A DNA stretch of 64,000 bases from positions 124,001 to 188,000 of the forward strand of contig NZ_JACDXJ010000001.1 of NCBI RefSeq assembly GCF_013520865.1, given 5' to 3'. Below the pieces are notes generated by a model. The model saw only the letters and a program-made list of their open reading frames with translations, was not told the DNA's origin and did no database searches. Below, piece by piece: positions 50,756 through 59,731 of this stretch (position 1 is its first letter; each line of letters begins with the position of its first letter). Source of the stretch: Microvirga mediterraneensis (GTDB lineage: Bacteria; Pseudomonadota; Alphaproteobacteria; Rhizobiales; Beijerinckiaceae). Position numbers and translations under genes: made by a program.

Positions 50756-52975
50756 TCAGACTGCCTCAGGCAACCTGTCGATCAGTTTGTCCAGCGTAAG
50801 TGGATAGTCGCGCACGCGAATGCCGGTGGCGTTATAGACCGCGTTCGCGACCGCGGCACCGACGCCGCAGATGCCGAGTTCCGCCACACCCTTGGCCTTC
50901 ATCGGCGACGACATCGGATCTACCTCGTCGAGGAAGACGACGTCCTGATGCGGGATATCGGCATGGACCGGTACTTCGTAGCCGGCGAGATCGTGATTGA
51001 CGAAGAAACCGCGCTTCGTGTCGACAGCGAGCTTCTCCATCAAGGCTGCGCCGACCCCCATGGTCATGGCTCCGATTACCTGACTCCGGGCCGATTTCGG
51101 GTTCAGGATGCGGCCAGCCGCGCACACTGCCAGCATGCGCCGGACCCGGATCTCGGCCGTCGCGGCATCGACGCCGACCTCGACGAAGTGGCCGGCAAAG
51201 GTCGATTGTTGCTGCTTCTTAGCTAAGTCCCCATACTCAATCATGTCCTCGGCAACGAGCTCGCTTTCCCTCGCGGCTTCGGCGAGAGGGACGCTCCGGT
51301 TGCCGGAGCGCACCTCGTTGTCCACGAACACCGCCTCCGCGGAGTTGAAGCCGAGCTTTGCCGCCACGGCCTCACGCAACTTCACGCAGGCGGCATAGAC
51401 TCCGGCGGTGGAATTGTTGGCGCCCCATTGCCCACCGGACCCGGCCGAGACCGGGAAAGATGAGTCACCGAGCCGGACCGTCACCAACTCCAGCGGGACG
51501 CCCATCATCTCAGCCGCCGTCTGGGCCAGGATGGTGTAGGAGCCTGTCCCGATATCCGTCATGTCGGTTTCGACCGTCACCATGCCACGCCCATCGAGGC
51601 GAACGCGGGCCGCCGACTTGGTCAGGAGGTTGTTGCGGAAACCGACTGCCATGCCGTATCCCACAAGCCAGCGCCCGTTCCGGACCTGGCCCGGCTCCCG
51701 CGGACGTTTATCCCAGCCGAAGCGTTCGGCGCCCTGTCGCAGGCACCCCACCAGATCCCGATGCGAGAAGCGGCGTTCCGGCTTCTCGGGGTCGACCTGA
51801 GTGTCGTTGATAATGCGAAACTGGACAGGATCGATGCCGAGCTTCGTGGCCATCTCATCCATGGCGATTTCAAGAGCCAGCATGCCAGGCGCCTCGCCAG
51901 GCGCCCGCATGGCATTGCCTTCCGGAAGATCGAGATGTGCAAGGCGCAGGGCCGTCAGACGGTTCGCCCCCGCATACAGCAGTCTCGTCTGGTCGACCGC
52001 CGTCTCGGGTTTGCCGTCAGGAAGGTTGCCCGAAATACTCTCGTGTGCGATCGCCATGATCGTGCCGTCAGGATTTGCACCGATGCGGATGCGTTGGATC
52101 GTCGCCGGTCGATGCGTGGTGTTGTTGGCGATCAAGGGACGGGCGAGCGCCAGTTTGACAGGCCTTCCCGCGGCTTTGGCTCCGAGAGCCGCCAGCACCG
52201 CATCGGCACGGATGAAGAGCTTTCCTCCGAAGCCGCCACCGACATAGGGCGCATCGAGACGCACGTTCTCAGCCGGGATGCCCAGGATCTTGGCGATGCT
52301 TCCCCTGCCCCAGGCAATCATCTGGTTCGAGGTCCAGAGCGTGAGCTTGTCACCCTCCCACGCCGCGATCGTGGCGTGTGGCTCCATCATCGCGTGGCTT
52401 TCGTCGGAGGTTTCATAGCGCTCGTCGAGCTTGACCGGTGCTGCCGCGAAAGCCTCCTCGAAGTTCCCAACCCGAGCTTCGTGTGGAGCTCCGCTGCCTT
52501 CGCCGCTGTCACTGGCGACCGGCTCTGCATGGGGAGCTTCGGCCGCGAGGTCGAACTTGCCGGGCTCGTGCTGATACTCGACCCGGATCAGGTGCGCCGC
52601 CGCGCGGGCCTGCTCGAAGGTCTCCGCCACCACGACGGCAATCGCCTGATGATAATGCTGGATGACCGGACCGCCGAACAGGTAGGCGGCGTTCATCCGG
52701 CCTCTTCCCAACCGGGGCATGTCGAGCGTGGTGACGATGGACAGAACGCCGGGAGCGCTCCGAGCTTCGTCCACATGCATGGCTGCGATCCGCCCCTTGG
52801 CGATCGCGGAGCCGAGTACGAAGCCGTAGGCTTGGTTCGGCACCACGTCGTGACGTTCATAGGCATAGGGAGCCATCCCCGTTGTCTTATACTTACCGTC
52901 GATGCGGTCCGTCGGGCGGCCGACGATTCTAAGCTGATCGATTGGATTGGTGCCGGCAGGAGTGTCGAATTTCAT
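50756..52975 (-). CDS. paoC: Aldehyde/xanthine oxidoreductase molybdenum subunit, PaoC-like
   Basis: A 739-residue molybdopterin-binding subunit (Moco, MCD form in PaoC). It has the G-G-F-G-G-K motif of the cofactor pocket, G-G-Q-W-G-A-N-N and the final K-G-V-A-E-L-G-I-C-G-V-G-A-A segment with the catalytic Glu. Length agrees with PaoC (about 732). It forms a trimer of subunits with the FAD and 2Fe-2S proteins upstream and oxidises aldehydes or aromatic aldehydes. Gap to paoB is 3 bases. Substrate range is not determined by sequence. Confidence 0.9.
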   Translation of the reverse strand: MKFDTPAGTNPIDQLRIVGRPTDRIDGKYKTTGMAPYAYERHDVVPNQAYGFVLGSAIAKGRIAAMHVDEARSAPGVLSIVTTLDMPRLGRGRMNAAYLFGGPVIQHYHQAIAVVVAETFEQARAAAHLIRVEYQHEPGKFDLAAEAPHAEPVASDSGEGSGAPHEARVGNFEEAFAAAPVKLDERYETSDESHAMMEPHATIAAWEGDKLTLWTSNQMIAWGRGSIAKILGIPAENVRLDAPYVGGGFGGKLFIRADAVLAALGAKAAGRPVKLALARPLIANNTTHRPATIQRIRIGANPDGTIMAIAHESISGNLPDGKPETAVDQTRLLYAGANRLTALRLAHLDLPEGNAMRAPGEAPGMLALEIAMDEMATKLGIDPVQFRIINDTQVDPEKPERRFSHRDLVGCLRQGAERFGWDKRPREPGQVRNGRWLVGYGMAVGFRNNLLTKSAARVRLDGRGMVTVETDMTDIGTGSYTILAQTAAEMMGVPLELVTVRLGDSSFPVSAGSGGQWGANNSTAGVYAACVKLREAVAAKLGFNSAEAVFVDNEVRSGNRSVPLAEAARESELVAEDMIEYGDLAKKQQQSTFAGHFVEVGVDAATAEIRVRRMLAVCAAGRILNPKSARSQVIGAMTMGVGAALMEKLAVDTKRGFFVNHDLAGYEVPVHADIPHQDVVFLDEVDPMSSPMKAKGVAELGICGVGAAVANAVYNATGIRVRDYPLTLDKLIDRLPEAV

Positions 52976-52978
52976 GGC

Positions 52979-53929
52979 TCAGGCCCTTGTCTCGGTGAGC
53001 ACCGCCGCGATGGTGCGCTCGACGAGTGGAAGCTTGAAAGCGTTGTCGCGGGTTGGTTTTGCGCCGGAAAGGAGCGCCGCTGCCGCGGCCTTTGCCCCCC
53101 GGGTCAGTTCCGCGTCCGCTGCTTCGATCCGCCAGGGCTTGTGAGCCACGCCGCCAAGGGCCACTCGTCCGGTCCCGTCCTGCTGCACGATGGCTGCGAC
53201 AGAGACCAGCGCAAAGGCGTATGAGGCGCGGTCTCGAACCTTGCGATAGATCTGCTTGCCGCCGACCGGGGGCGGCAGAGTGACAGCCGTGATAAGCTCG
53301 CCGGGCTTGAGCACGGTTTCAATATGAGGCGTATCGCCGGGAAGACGGTGGAACTCGGCGATCGGGATCGTCCGCGTCGTGCCGCCGGCATCGACCGTCT
53401 CGACCTTTGCATCGAGCACACGCATGGCAACGGCCATGTCAGACGGGTTGGTCGCGATGCAGCCTTCGCTCACGCCGACGATCCCGAGCTGCCGGCTGAC
53501 CCCGTCCAGAGCGGAGCAGCCGGATCCCGGCTCCCTCTTGTTGCAGGGCTGGGCCGTGTCGTAGAAGTAGGGGCAGCGGGTGCGCTGAAGCAGGTTGCCC
53601 GCTGTTGTCGCCCGGTTGCGCAGCTGTCCGGAAGCACCGGCAAGCAGGGCTCGCGACAGGACCCCGTAATCACGCCGGATCCGCTCGTCAGCTGCGAGGT
53701 CCGTGTTGCGCACGAGCGCCCCGATTCGCATACCGCCCTCGGGCGTCGGCTCGACCCGGTCGAGCTTGAGGCCGTTGATGTCGACGAGGTGGGCCGGGGT
53801 CTCGATCTGGAGCTTCATCAGATCGAGCAGGTTCGTCCCGCCCGCAATGAACTTGGCGTCGGGACTGCGCGCAACAGCAGCGGCGGCCTGCGCCGGTGAG
53901 CTGACGCGCTCGTACGTGAAGGCCTTCAT
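52979..53929 (-). CDS. paoB: FAD and 4Fe-4S subunit, PaoB-like
   Basis: A 316-residue FAD-binding protein. [12 protein letters not shown] near residue 27 binds FAD, as in the CO dehydrogenase/xanthine oxidase medium subunit. The extra loop [22 protein letters not shown] and E-G-C supplies Cys119, Cys129, Cys138 and Cys157, the 4Fe-4S set seen in PaoB. It passes electrons from Moco towards FAD. It overlaps paoA by 4 bases. Complete. Confidence 0.9.
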   Translation of the reverse strand: MKAFTYERVSSPAQAAAAVARSPDAKFIAGGTNLLDLMKLQIETPAHLVDINGLKLDRVEPTPEGGMRIGALVRNTDLAADERIRRDYGVLSRALLAGASGQLRNRATTAGNLLQRTRCPYFYDTAQPCNKREPGSGCSALDGVSRQLGIVGVSEGCIATNPSDMAVAMRVLDAKVETVDAGGTTRTIPIAEFHRLPGDTPHIETVLKPGELITAVTLPPPVGGKQIYRKVRDRASYAFALVSVAAIVQQDGTGRVALGGVAHKPWRIEAADAELTRGAKAAAAALLSGAKPTRDNAFKLPLVERTIAAVLTETRA

Positions 53930-54561
53930 CCTTGCCTCTCCGCGACTTCAGTGATGGCTTCGACGATGTTGGAGTACGCGCCGCAGCGACAGATGTTGCC
54001 GCTCATGCGCTCACGCATCTCGATCTCTGTCGGCTGGATGGGTGCGAGCAGGTCCGCCGTGACATGGCTCGGAATGCCAGCCTTGATCTCCTCCAGCATT
54101 GCGACGCTTGAGCAGATCTGGCCTGGCGTGCAGTAACCGCATTGATAGCCGTCATGCTTGATGAACGCGGCCTGCATCGGATGGAGATTGTCGGGCTGGC
54201 CCAGCCCCTCGATCGTGGTGACGTCACTGCCCTCCTGCATGACCGCGAGGGTCAGGCAGGAATTGATCCGACGCCCATCCACGATCACCGTGCAAGCGCC
54301 GCACTGGCCGTGGTCGCAGCCCTTCTTGGTGCCGGTCAGGTGCAGGTTCTCGCGAAGAAGGTCGAGAAGCGTCGTCCGGGTATCGACGGTCAGTGTATGA
54401 GATTGCCCGTTCACCTTCAGGGCAACCTGCAACTCGACGAGCCTGCCATCGGGTTCCGGCTGCGCCCTCGCGGCACCTGGAATGGCCGGCATGGCGGCGT
54501 ACGCTCCGGCGCCGACCATCAGATCGCGCCGGTTCAGATTCAGGTCGTCCGAATCCACCAT
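53926..54561 (-). CDS. paoA: 2Fe-2S subunit with Tat signal, PaoA-like
   Basis: A 211-residue protein. ATG 54561 follows GGAG by 7 bases. N-terminal Tat signal N-R-R-D-L-M with a hydrophobic stretch ending A-A-R-A-Q sends the folded complex to the periplasm. Two [2Fe-2S] clusters: [10 protein letters not shown] with S-C, and C-G-Y-C-T-P-G with I-C-R-C-G. It carries electrons in the PaoABC aldehyde oxidoreductase. It is the first gene of the operon; its promoter lies in 54562-54892. Confidence 0.92.
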   Translation of the reverse strand: MVDSDDLNLNRRDLMVGAGAYAAMPAIPGAARAQPEPDGRLVELQVALKVNGQSHTLTVDTRTTLLDLLRENLHLTGTKKGCDHGQCGACTVIVDGRRINSCLTLAVMQEGSDVTTIEGLGQPDNLHPMQAAFIKHDGYQCGYCTPGQICSSVAMLEEIKAGIPSHVTADLLAPIQPTEIEMRERMSGNICRCGAYSNIVEAITEVAERQG

Positions 54562-54892
54562 TTTCCGTCTCCAGTCTATCGAGGATTTTCTGACGTTGCG
54601 AGTGGCTCGCCCACACCCACGATGCCCCGCACATCTCGCCGAACGCCTCCACGGCCTGAACTGTTCCGACGAGCGGCGTTGCAACTTTCAATATTCACCA
54701 TAGGGAATGGATCATAAGGCTCAGAAAAATGTGGCGGGTGAAGCAGTTTTCCAGTCCGAATATTGTTCAGCGCAAGCCGAGCTTAACCGGACAGGCCTTC
54801 ATGGGATCTTCGGGTTCTGAACCGAGTGCGGCAGCTTCCCCGGTACCTTCTGCAGAGTATAGGAACTAAAACCAGATGCGTATCGCGGCCCC
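54562..54892. other. Intergenic region between paoA and livF
   Basis: 331 bases. It should hold the paoABC promoter on the minus strand and the 3' end of the liv operon. I see no strong hairpin or gene. Confidence 0.35.
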
Positions 54893-55597
54893 TCACGCGA
54901 TGCCGAGGTAGGCCGCCTTGATCTGAGGATCGGCGAGAAGAGCGGAACCGGCGCCGCTATGAGCGACCTTTCCGGTTTCCAGCACATAGCCGCGATCCGC
55001 GATCGCCAGGGCCGCGCTGGCGTTCTGCTCGACGAGGAGTACCGTGATCCCGTCCTTCTTGAGCGACACGATGGCATCCAGGATCTGGTCGACAAGGAGA
55101 GGCGACAATCCGAGGGACGGCTCGTCCAGGAGCAGAAGCTTCGGGCGTCCCATGAGGGCGCGGCCGATAGCGAGCATCTGCTGCTGGCCGCCCGACAGCC
55201 CCCCTGCCAGAAGATGCCTCTTCTCGGCCAAGATCGGGAACATCGCGAAGATGCGGTCGCGATCCTGATCTATTTCCTTGTCGCGCCGCCTGTAGGCCCC
55301 GAGGCGCAGGTTGTCCTCGACGGTCAGAGGTCCGAAGACCTGCCGACCCTCCGGCGACTGCGTCATGCCCAATTCCACCCTCTTGTGGGGCGGCAGCCGC
55401 TCGATGCGTTGATCCTTGAAGCGGATCTCGCCGCCGGTGATCGGCTGAACGCCCGAGAGCGCGCGAAGCAACGTCGTCTTGCCCGCTCCGTTCGAGCCGA
55501 CCAGCGCGACAATCTCGCCAGCTTGAACTTTGAGATCGATGCCCTTGAGCACCTCGATCCGGCCATAGGCGCTGCGCAGATTTTTCACCTCAAGCAC
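54893..55597 (-). CDS. livF: Branched-chain-type ABC importer ATPase LivF
   Basis: A 234-residue ATPase, the usual LivF length. GTG 55597 is chosen because GGGAGG lies just before it; upstream in-frame codons run through livG. Walker A G-S-N-G-A-G-K-T-T, signature G-L-S-G-G-Q-Q-Q-M-L and Walker B L-L-L-L-D-E-P-S are present, as are S-P-E-G-R and V-L-L-V-E-Q-N. It overlaps livG by 8 bases. In this paa context the importer probably brings in an aromatic acid rather than leucine. Confidence 0.92.
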   Translation of the reverse strand: MLEVKNLRSAYGRIEVLKGIDLKVQAGEIVALVGSNGAGKTTLLRALSGVQPITGGEIRFKDQRIERLPPHKRVELGMTQSPEGRQVFGPLTVEDNLRLGAYRRRDKEIDQDRDRIFAMFPILAEKRHLLAGGLSGGQQQMLAIGRALMGRPKLLLLDEPSLGLSPLLVDQILDAIVSLKKDGITVLLVEQNASAALAIADRGYVLETGKVAHSGAGSALLADPQIKAAYLGIA

Positions 55598-56372
55598 GGG
55601 CAGCCTCCCGTGCGCCGTGTCGTCCCAGATAGGCCTCAAGGACCCTTGGATCATCGCGCACCTCCCGCGGTGTGCCTTCCGCAAGCGGCCGTCCGCGCTC
55701 GAGCACGAGGATCCTGTCGGAAATCTTCATCACGAGCTTCATGTCGTGCTCGACTAGGACCACGGCGACACCTCGATCGGCGACCTGCTTGATCAGGTGA
55801 TCGATCTCCTCCGTCTCCACCGCATTGCAGCCGGCGGCGGGCTCATCGAGAAGAAGCACCCGCGGTTCGGCGGCAAGCGCGCGGGCGATCTCCAGTCGCT
55901 TGCAGGCTCCGTAGGGCAAAGATCCGGCCGGAACATCGGCGGCGTCCTTCAAGCCAACCTCGGCCAGCAGATCGAGCGCCGCCGCCCGGGTCTCCCGGTT
56001 CTGGCGTGTAACCGACGGCGTCCTGAACAGGGCCGGCAACAGGCTGCACTTCTCTCGCAGGTGGCGCCCCACCATCACATTCTCGCAGGCGGTCATGCGC
56101 TGGAAGATCTGCAGGTTTTGAAAGGTCCGCGAAAGCCCGCGCGCGGCGAGCTTGTGAGGGGGAAGTCCCGTCACGTCCTGGTCGGCGAGGCGGATCGATC
56201 CGCGGCTCGCCGTATAAACACCGGACACGATGTTGAAGAGCGTGGTCTTGCCAGCGCCATTGGGACCGATGATCGACAGGATCTGTCCAGGACTGGCCGA
56301 AAAGCTCACGCCATCGACCGCCTTCACGCCGCCAAAGGAAATGCCAATGTCCGTCGCTTTCAGGATCGTCAT
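55590..56372 (-). CDS. livG: Branched-chain-type ABC importer ATPase LivG
   Basis: A 260-residue ATPase. Walker A G-P-N-G-A-G-K-T-T-L, the L-S-R-T-F-Q-N segment of LivG, the signature S-L-P-Y-G-A-C-K-R-L-E and Walker B V-L-L-L-D-E-P-A-A-G are intact. The C-terminal E-G-T-P-R-E-V-R-D-D-P-R-V-L-E-A-Y-L-G is typical. It overlaps livM by 4 bases. It pairs with LivF on the cytoplasmic face. Confidence 0.93.
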   Translation of the reverse strand: MTILKATDIGISFGGVKAVDGVSFSASPGQILSIIGPNGAGKTTLFNIVSGVYTASRGSIRLADQDVTGLPPHKLAARGLSRTFQNLQIFQRMTACENVMVGRHLREKCSLLPALFRTPSVTRQNRETRAAALDLLAEVGLKDAADVPAGSLPYGACKRLEIARALAAEPRVLLLDEPAAGCNAVETEEIDHLIKQVADRGVAVVLVEHDMKLVMKISDRILVLERGRPLAEGTPREVRDDPRVLEAYLGRHGAREAARA

Positions 56373-57316
56373 GAGCGGGCCCTCCGGACCAAAAGGCTCG
56401 AGAGGCTCGGCACGATGCCATTGCGCATGAAGATCATCGCCACGATGATGATGAGGCCGAGCAGAAGGTGCTCGTACTCCTGGAAAATCGTAAGGGCCTG
56501 CGGGAGGGTGATGAGCACCGCGGCACCGACGATGCTCCCGACCACGGAGCCGAGACCGCCGAGCACCACGATGGTGACGAGTTCGACCGAATGCAGGAAA
56601 CCGGCCTGATCCGGGTTGATGAAGCCATTCATGAAGGCAAGGGCGGAACCCGCGAGAGACGCGTAGACGGCGGCGATCACGAAGGCCTGCAGCTTGAAGC
56701 GGGCCACGTCGACACCGACGACCTGCGCTGCCACCTCGCTGTCATGGAGCGCGCGGAAGGCTCGTCCGGTCGGTGTCTCGTCGAGATTGAGCGCGATCCA
56801 GGTTCCGATGAGGAGAAGGGCCCCGGTTACCCAGTACCAGGTGTAGGAGCCGCTCACGCGCCAGCCGAACAGCGTCAGCCGCTCGACCGGCATGCCGTCC
56901 GGTCCGCCGGTCCAGCGGCTCTCCGTTGTAATGACGAGCGCCACGAGGACGCCGAGACCGAGAGTCGCGATCGCAAGGTAGTGTCCTTTCAGCCGCAGGA
57001 TCGGGCGCCCAACAAGATAGGCGAGAATGCCTGAGAGAACCGCGCCGACGAGCAGCGCGGCCCAGGGGGGAATGCCGAGATGCGTCGGCCCGATCGCCAC
57101 CGCATAGGCTCCGATGCCGAAGAAGGCTGCATGTCCCAGGCTGACCTGTCCGGCCTGCCCCATCAGGATGTTGAGGCCGATCGCGGCAAGCGCCGAGACC
57201 CAGACGAGCGAAGCCACGCGGAAGTAATAGCTCGACGGAAAGACGAGCGGCAGCGCGGCGATCACCGCCGCCAGCACGATGAGCGTGATGAAGCGCTGGT
57301 TCAGGAGTGCCCGCAT
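56369..57316 (-). CDS. livM: Branched-chain-type ABC importer permease LivM
   Basis: A 315-residue permease with about nine helices. The A-A-I-G-L-N-I-L-M-G-Q-A-G-Q-V-S-L-G-H segment is the LivM signature, with V-V-L-G-G-L-G-S-V-V-G near the end. It follows livH after 2 bases and overlaps livG. Complete. Substrate is inferred from the neighbouring paa genes. Confidence 0.94.
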   Translation of the reverse strand: MRALLNQRFITLIVLAAVIAALPLVFPSSYYFRVASLVWVSALAAIGLNILMGQAGQVSLGHAAFFGIGAYAVAIGPTHLGIPPWAALLVGAVLSGILAYLVGRPILRLKGHYLAIATLGLGVLVALVITTESRWTGGPDGMPVERLTLFGWRVSGSYTWYWVTGALLLIGTWIALNLDETPTGRAFRALHDSEVAAQVVGVDVARFKLQAFVIAAVYASLAGSALAFMNGFINPDQAGFLHSVELVTIVVLGGLGSVVGSIVGAAVLITLPQALTIFQEYEHLLLGLIIIVAMIFMRNGIVPSLSSLLVRRARS

Positions 57317-57318
57317 GT

Positions 57319-58191
57319 CTACACCCTCTCCACGACCCGGCGTCCGAACAGGCCCTGGGGAGCCGCGAACAGGACGATGAGAATGACGACGAACGCGAAG
57401 GCATCCTTGTAGGTCGAACTGATGTAGCCGGCACCGAAGGCTTCCAGCAGACCAAGCAGCAGGCCGCCCACGACGGCTCCGACCGGATTGCCCATGCCGC
57501 CCAGCATAGCGGCGGCGAATCCTTTCAGGGCCAGCAGCGTGCCGACGTCGTAGCTCGTCAGCGTGATCGGTGTCACGAGGATGCCCGCGATGGCCCCGAT
57601 AGCGGCAGAGCCGCCGAAGGCGAGTGCCATGATGGTGGTGGTGTTGATTCCGACGAGACGCGCCGCGAGGCGGTTCGCGGCCGTCGCGAGCACGGCCTTG
57701 CCCGTGATCGTATGTTCGAGAAAGATGTAGAGGGCGAGGACGACGACCGCCGTTCCGCCCAGCACCCAGAAGCTCTGCGGCTGCACAGCCGCACCCATCA
57801 CGTCGACCGGCGTATCGCCCGTGAAGGCGGGAAGCTTGTGGAACTGCTTGTCGAAGACGATCGCCGCAAGGCCGCGCAACAGGATCGAGGCGCCGATGGT
57901 GATGATGATGAGGGTCACGGCCGATGCGCCGCGCGCCGGCTCGATGGCGAACCGGTGCAGCAGCAGCCCGATCACGACGGCCACCCCGATGGCGATCAAA
58001 GCTGCCAGCGGAAGAGGCACGCCGGCCGCCGACACGAACACCGTCACCATGCCGCCGAGCATGACGAATTCGCCCTGGGCGAAATTCACCACGCCCGACG
58101 CGTTGTAGATCAGGGTGAAGCCGAGTGCGACCAGCGCGTAGACGGCTCCTACCGTCAGACCGGAAATGAGAAACTGGAGGAACTCGGCCAT
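57319..58191 (-). CDS. livH: Branched-chain-type ABC importer permease LivH
   Basis: A 290-residue permease. G-A-V-Y-A-L-V-A-L-G-F-T-L-I-Y and N-F-A-Q-G-E-F-V-M-L-G are LivH marks; A-A-M-L-G-G-M-G-N-P-V-G-A-V-V-G comes near the end. It starts 78 bases after the binding-protein stop, with a strong hairpin in that gap. It forms the channel with LivM. Confidence 0.94.
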   Translation of the reverse strand: MAEFLQFLISGLTVGAVYALVALGFTLIYNASGVVNFAQGEFVMLGGMVTVFVSAAGVPLPLAALIAIGVAVVIGLLLHRFAIEPARGASAVTLIIITIGASILLRGLAAIVFDKQFHKLPAFTGDTPVDVMGAAVQPQSFWVLGGTAVVVLALYIFLEHTITGKAVLATAANRLAARLVGINTTTIMALAFGGSAAIGAIAGILVTPITLTSYDVGTLLALKGFAAAMLGGMGNPVGAVVGGLLLGLLEAFGAGYISSTYKDAFAFVVILIVLFAAPQGLFGRRVVERV

Positions 58192-58220
58192 GATGCTGTC
58201 CCGCGGCCTTCAGGTTGCAG

Positions 58221-58249
58221 AACGGGAGGCTGACGATCAGCCTCCCGTT
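58221..58249 (-). terminator. Perfect hairpin between livK and livH
   Basis: A 13-bp perfect stem (58221-58233 with 58237-58249) and a 3-base loop CGA lie 21 bases after the binding-protein stop. No T-run follows. It is likely an attenuator or mRNA stabiliser that lets the binding protein be made in excess over the permeases. Confidence 0.7.
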
Positions 58250-58269
58250 CGATCGATGATGTCGAGGAG

Positions 58270-59436
58270 TCAGCTTCCCGAGGCGATCAGGTTCCAGTCG
58301 CCGCCCTTGATCTCGAGCATTCGGAAGGCCGAAAGATCGAGACCGAGATGGTCGGTGGGCGACATGTTCACGATGCCTCCGGTGCCGACGAAACCCTTGG
58401 TCTTCTCGATTTCGTCGCGGATCTTCTTCGGATCGGTCGAGTTCGCGCGCTTCATGGCCTCGACCAGGATGAAGAGACCGTCATAGGCGTGTCCGCCGAA
58501 GGTCGAGACCGGCTGTTTGGTCGCGCCCTCGTAGGCCTGCTTGTATTCCGTCACGACCTTCTTCTGCGGATCGCTCTCCGGCAGCTTGTCGCCAACGAGG
58601 AGCGCGGCCGCCGGCAGGCGCACGCCTTCGGCAGCGGCGCCGGCCAGATCGATGAAGCTCTTCGAGGCCACGCCATGGCTCTGGTAGAAGGGGATGTTGG
58701 TCATGCCGAGCTGGGCGTAGTTGCGGGTCACGATGGCTGGCCCCTGGCCGAAGCCTGGATTGACCACCGCCTGCAGGCCGGCCGTGTTCTTGATCTTCGT
58801 CAGCTGAGCGGTCATGTCGCTGTCGCGCGGACCGTAGTTCTCGTCGCTGACGATCTCCATGCCGTAATTCGGCGCGACCTTGACGCATTGCGCGCGCATG
58901 GATGCCCCGAAACCGTCTGTGCCCGAGATCAGGCCGACCTTGGTGAGATTGCGCTTCTTCAGATCCTCGAAGATCTTCTCGCACGCCATCTTGTCCGTGT
59001 GCGGTGTCTTGAAGACGAACTTGCGCGCCGGATCGATCACCTCGATGGCACCCGCAAGCGAGATGAACGGCACTTGCGCCTCTTCGAAGACCGGGATCAT
59101 CGCCATGGTGCTGCCGGTGGTCGTTCCTCCCACCATGGCGATCACCTCGTCATCTTCGATCAGGCGCGTCGCGAAGGTGCGTGCCTTGTTGGCATCGCCG
59201 CCATCGTCGTAGATCACGAGCTCGATATGCTTGCCAGCGACGCCGCCCGCCGCATTGATCTTGTCGACGTAGAGCCGCATCGTCTTGTCTTCCGGCTCAC
59301 CGAGAAACGACGACGGCCCGGTCACCGAGAGCACTGATCCGATTTTGACGGTGTTCTGGGCGAGCGCGCCCTGCGAGACGCCGAAAGCCATGACGCTGGC
59401 GGCCAGAAGTGATTTGAGAGCGGTTTTCGAGTTCAT
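58270..59436 (-). CDS. Branched-chain-type ABC importer solute-binding protein
   Basis: A 388-residue periplasmic protein of the Leu/Ile/Val type. Signal peptide about 1-26 (S-Q-G-A-L-A-Q). The fold shows I-G-S-V-L-S-V-T-G-P-S-S-F-L-G, and V-I-A-M-V-G-G-T-T-T-G-S-T near residue 90. It is first in the liv operon and is divergent from paaG. Members next to aromatic-acid genes (such as CouP-like proteins) bind benzoate, coumarate or phenylacetate derivatives. So an aromatic acid is the likely ligand. Confidence 0.92.
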   Translation of the reverse strand: MNSKTALKSLLAASVMAFGVSQGALAQNTVKIGSVLSVTGPSSFLGEPEDKTMRLYVDKINAAGGVAGKHIELVIYDDGGDANKARTFATRLIEDDEVIAMVGGTTTGSTMAMIPVFEEAQVPFISLAGAIEVIDPARKFVFKTPHTDKMACEKIFEDLKKRNLTKVGLISGTDGFGASMRAQCVKVAPNYGMEIVSDENYGPRDSDMTAQLTKIKNTAGLQAVVNPGFGQGPAIVTRNYAQLGMTNIPFYQSHGVASKSFIDLAGAAAEGVRLPAAALLVGDKLPESDPQKKVVTEYKQAYEGATKQPVSTFGGHAYDGLFILVEAMKRANSTDPKKIRDEIEKTKGFVGTGGIVNMSPTDHLGLDLSAFRMLEIKGGDWNLIASGS

Positions 59437-59655
59437 CTGTTTCCTCCGGTTTCGTTGTCGTTTTCTGTTTTTTTATTGCGCAATGACTGGGCCGCCAAGT
59501 GCCCGCGGATCATAGCGAGAAGAGAGCGATCAGGAGGCCGCAAAGCAGGCGTAGCTTTGCATACGGATCCTGTCGGCCGCCAAGGCATGCCATCTCGCTT
59601 ATCACCTGAAAGGACCGAGTATTGGCTGATTGACGCTGTTTCTCCCATCAATATA

Positions 59656-59677
59656 ATTGACCGGACGGTTGGTCAAT
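59656..59677 (+). promoter_or_regulatory. PaaR-type TetR operator
   Basis: ATTGACC-N8-GGTCAAT (59656-59677), a 22-bp dyad, lies 54 bases before paaG and between the divergent liv and paa operons. TetR regulators of phenylacetate clusters bind GACCG/CGGTC-rich dyads of this type. The TetR gene at 62355-62990 is the likely binder and could control both operons. Confidence 0.7.
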
Positions 59678-59731
59678 AGTAAACAAGTCGCAAGACCACC
59701 CGCTTGCCATCAGCGAAAAATCGGGAGGGCC

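Noticed and set aside
51761..53224. A 487-codon plus-strand frame
   Set aside because: Antisense to paoC and paoB, which carry full cofactor motifs. No RBS or domain in this frame.
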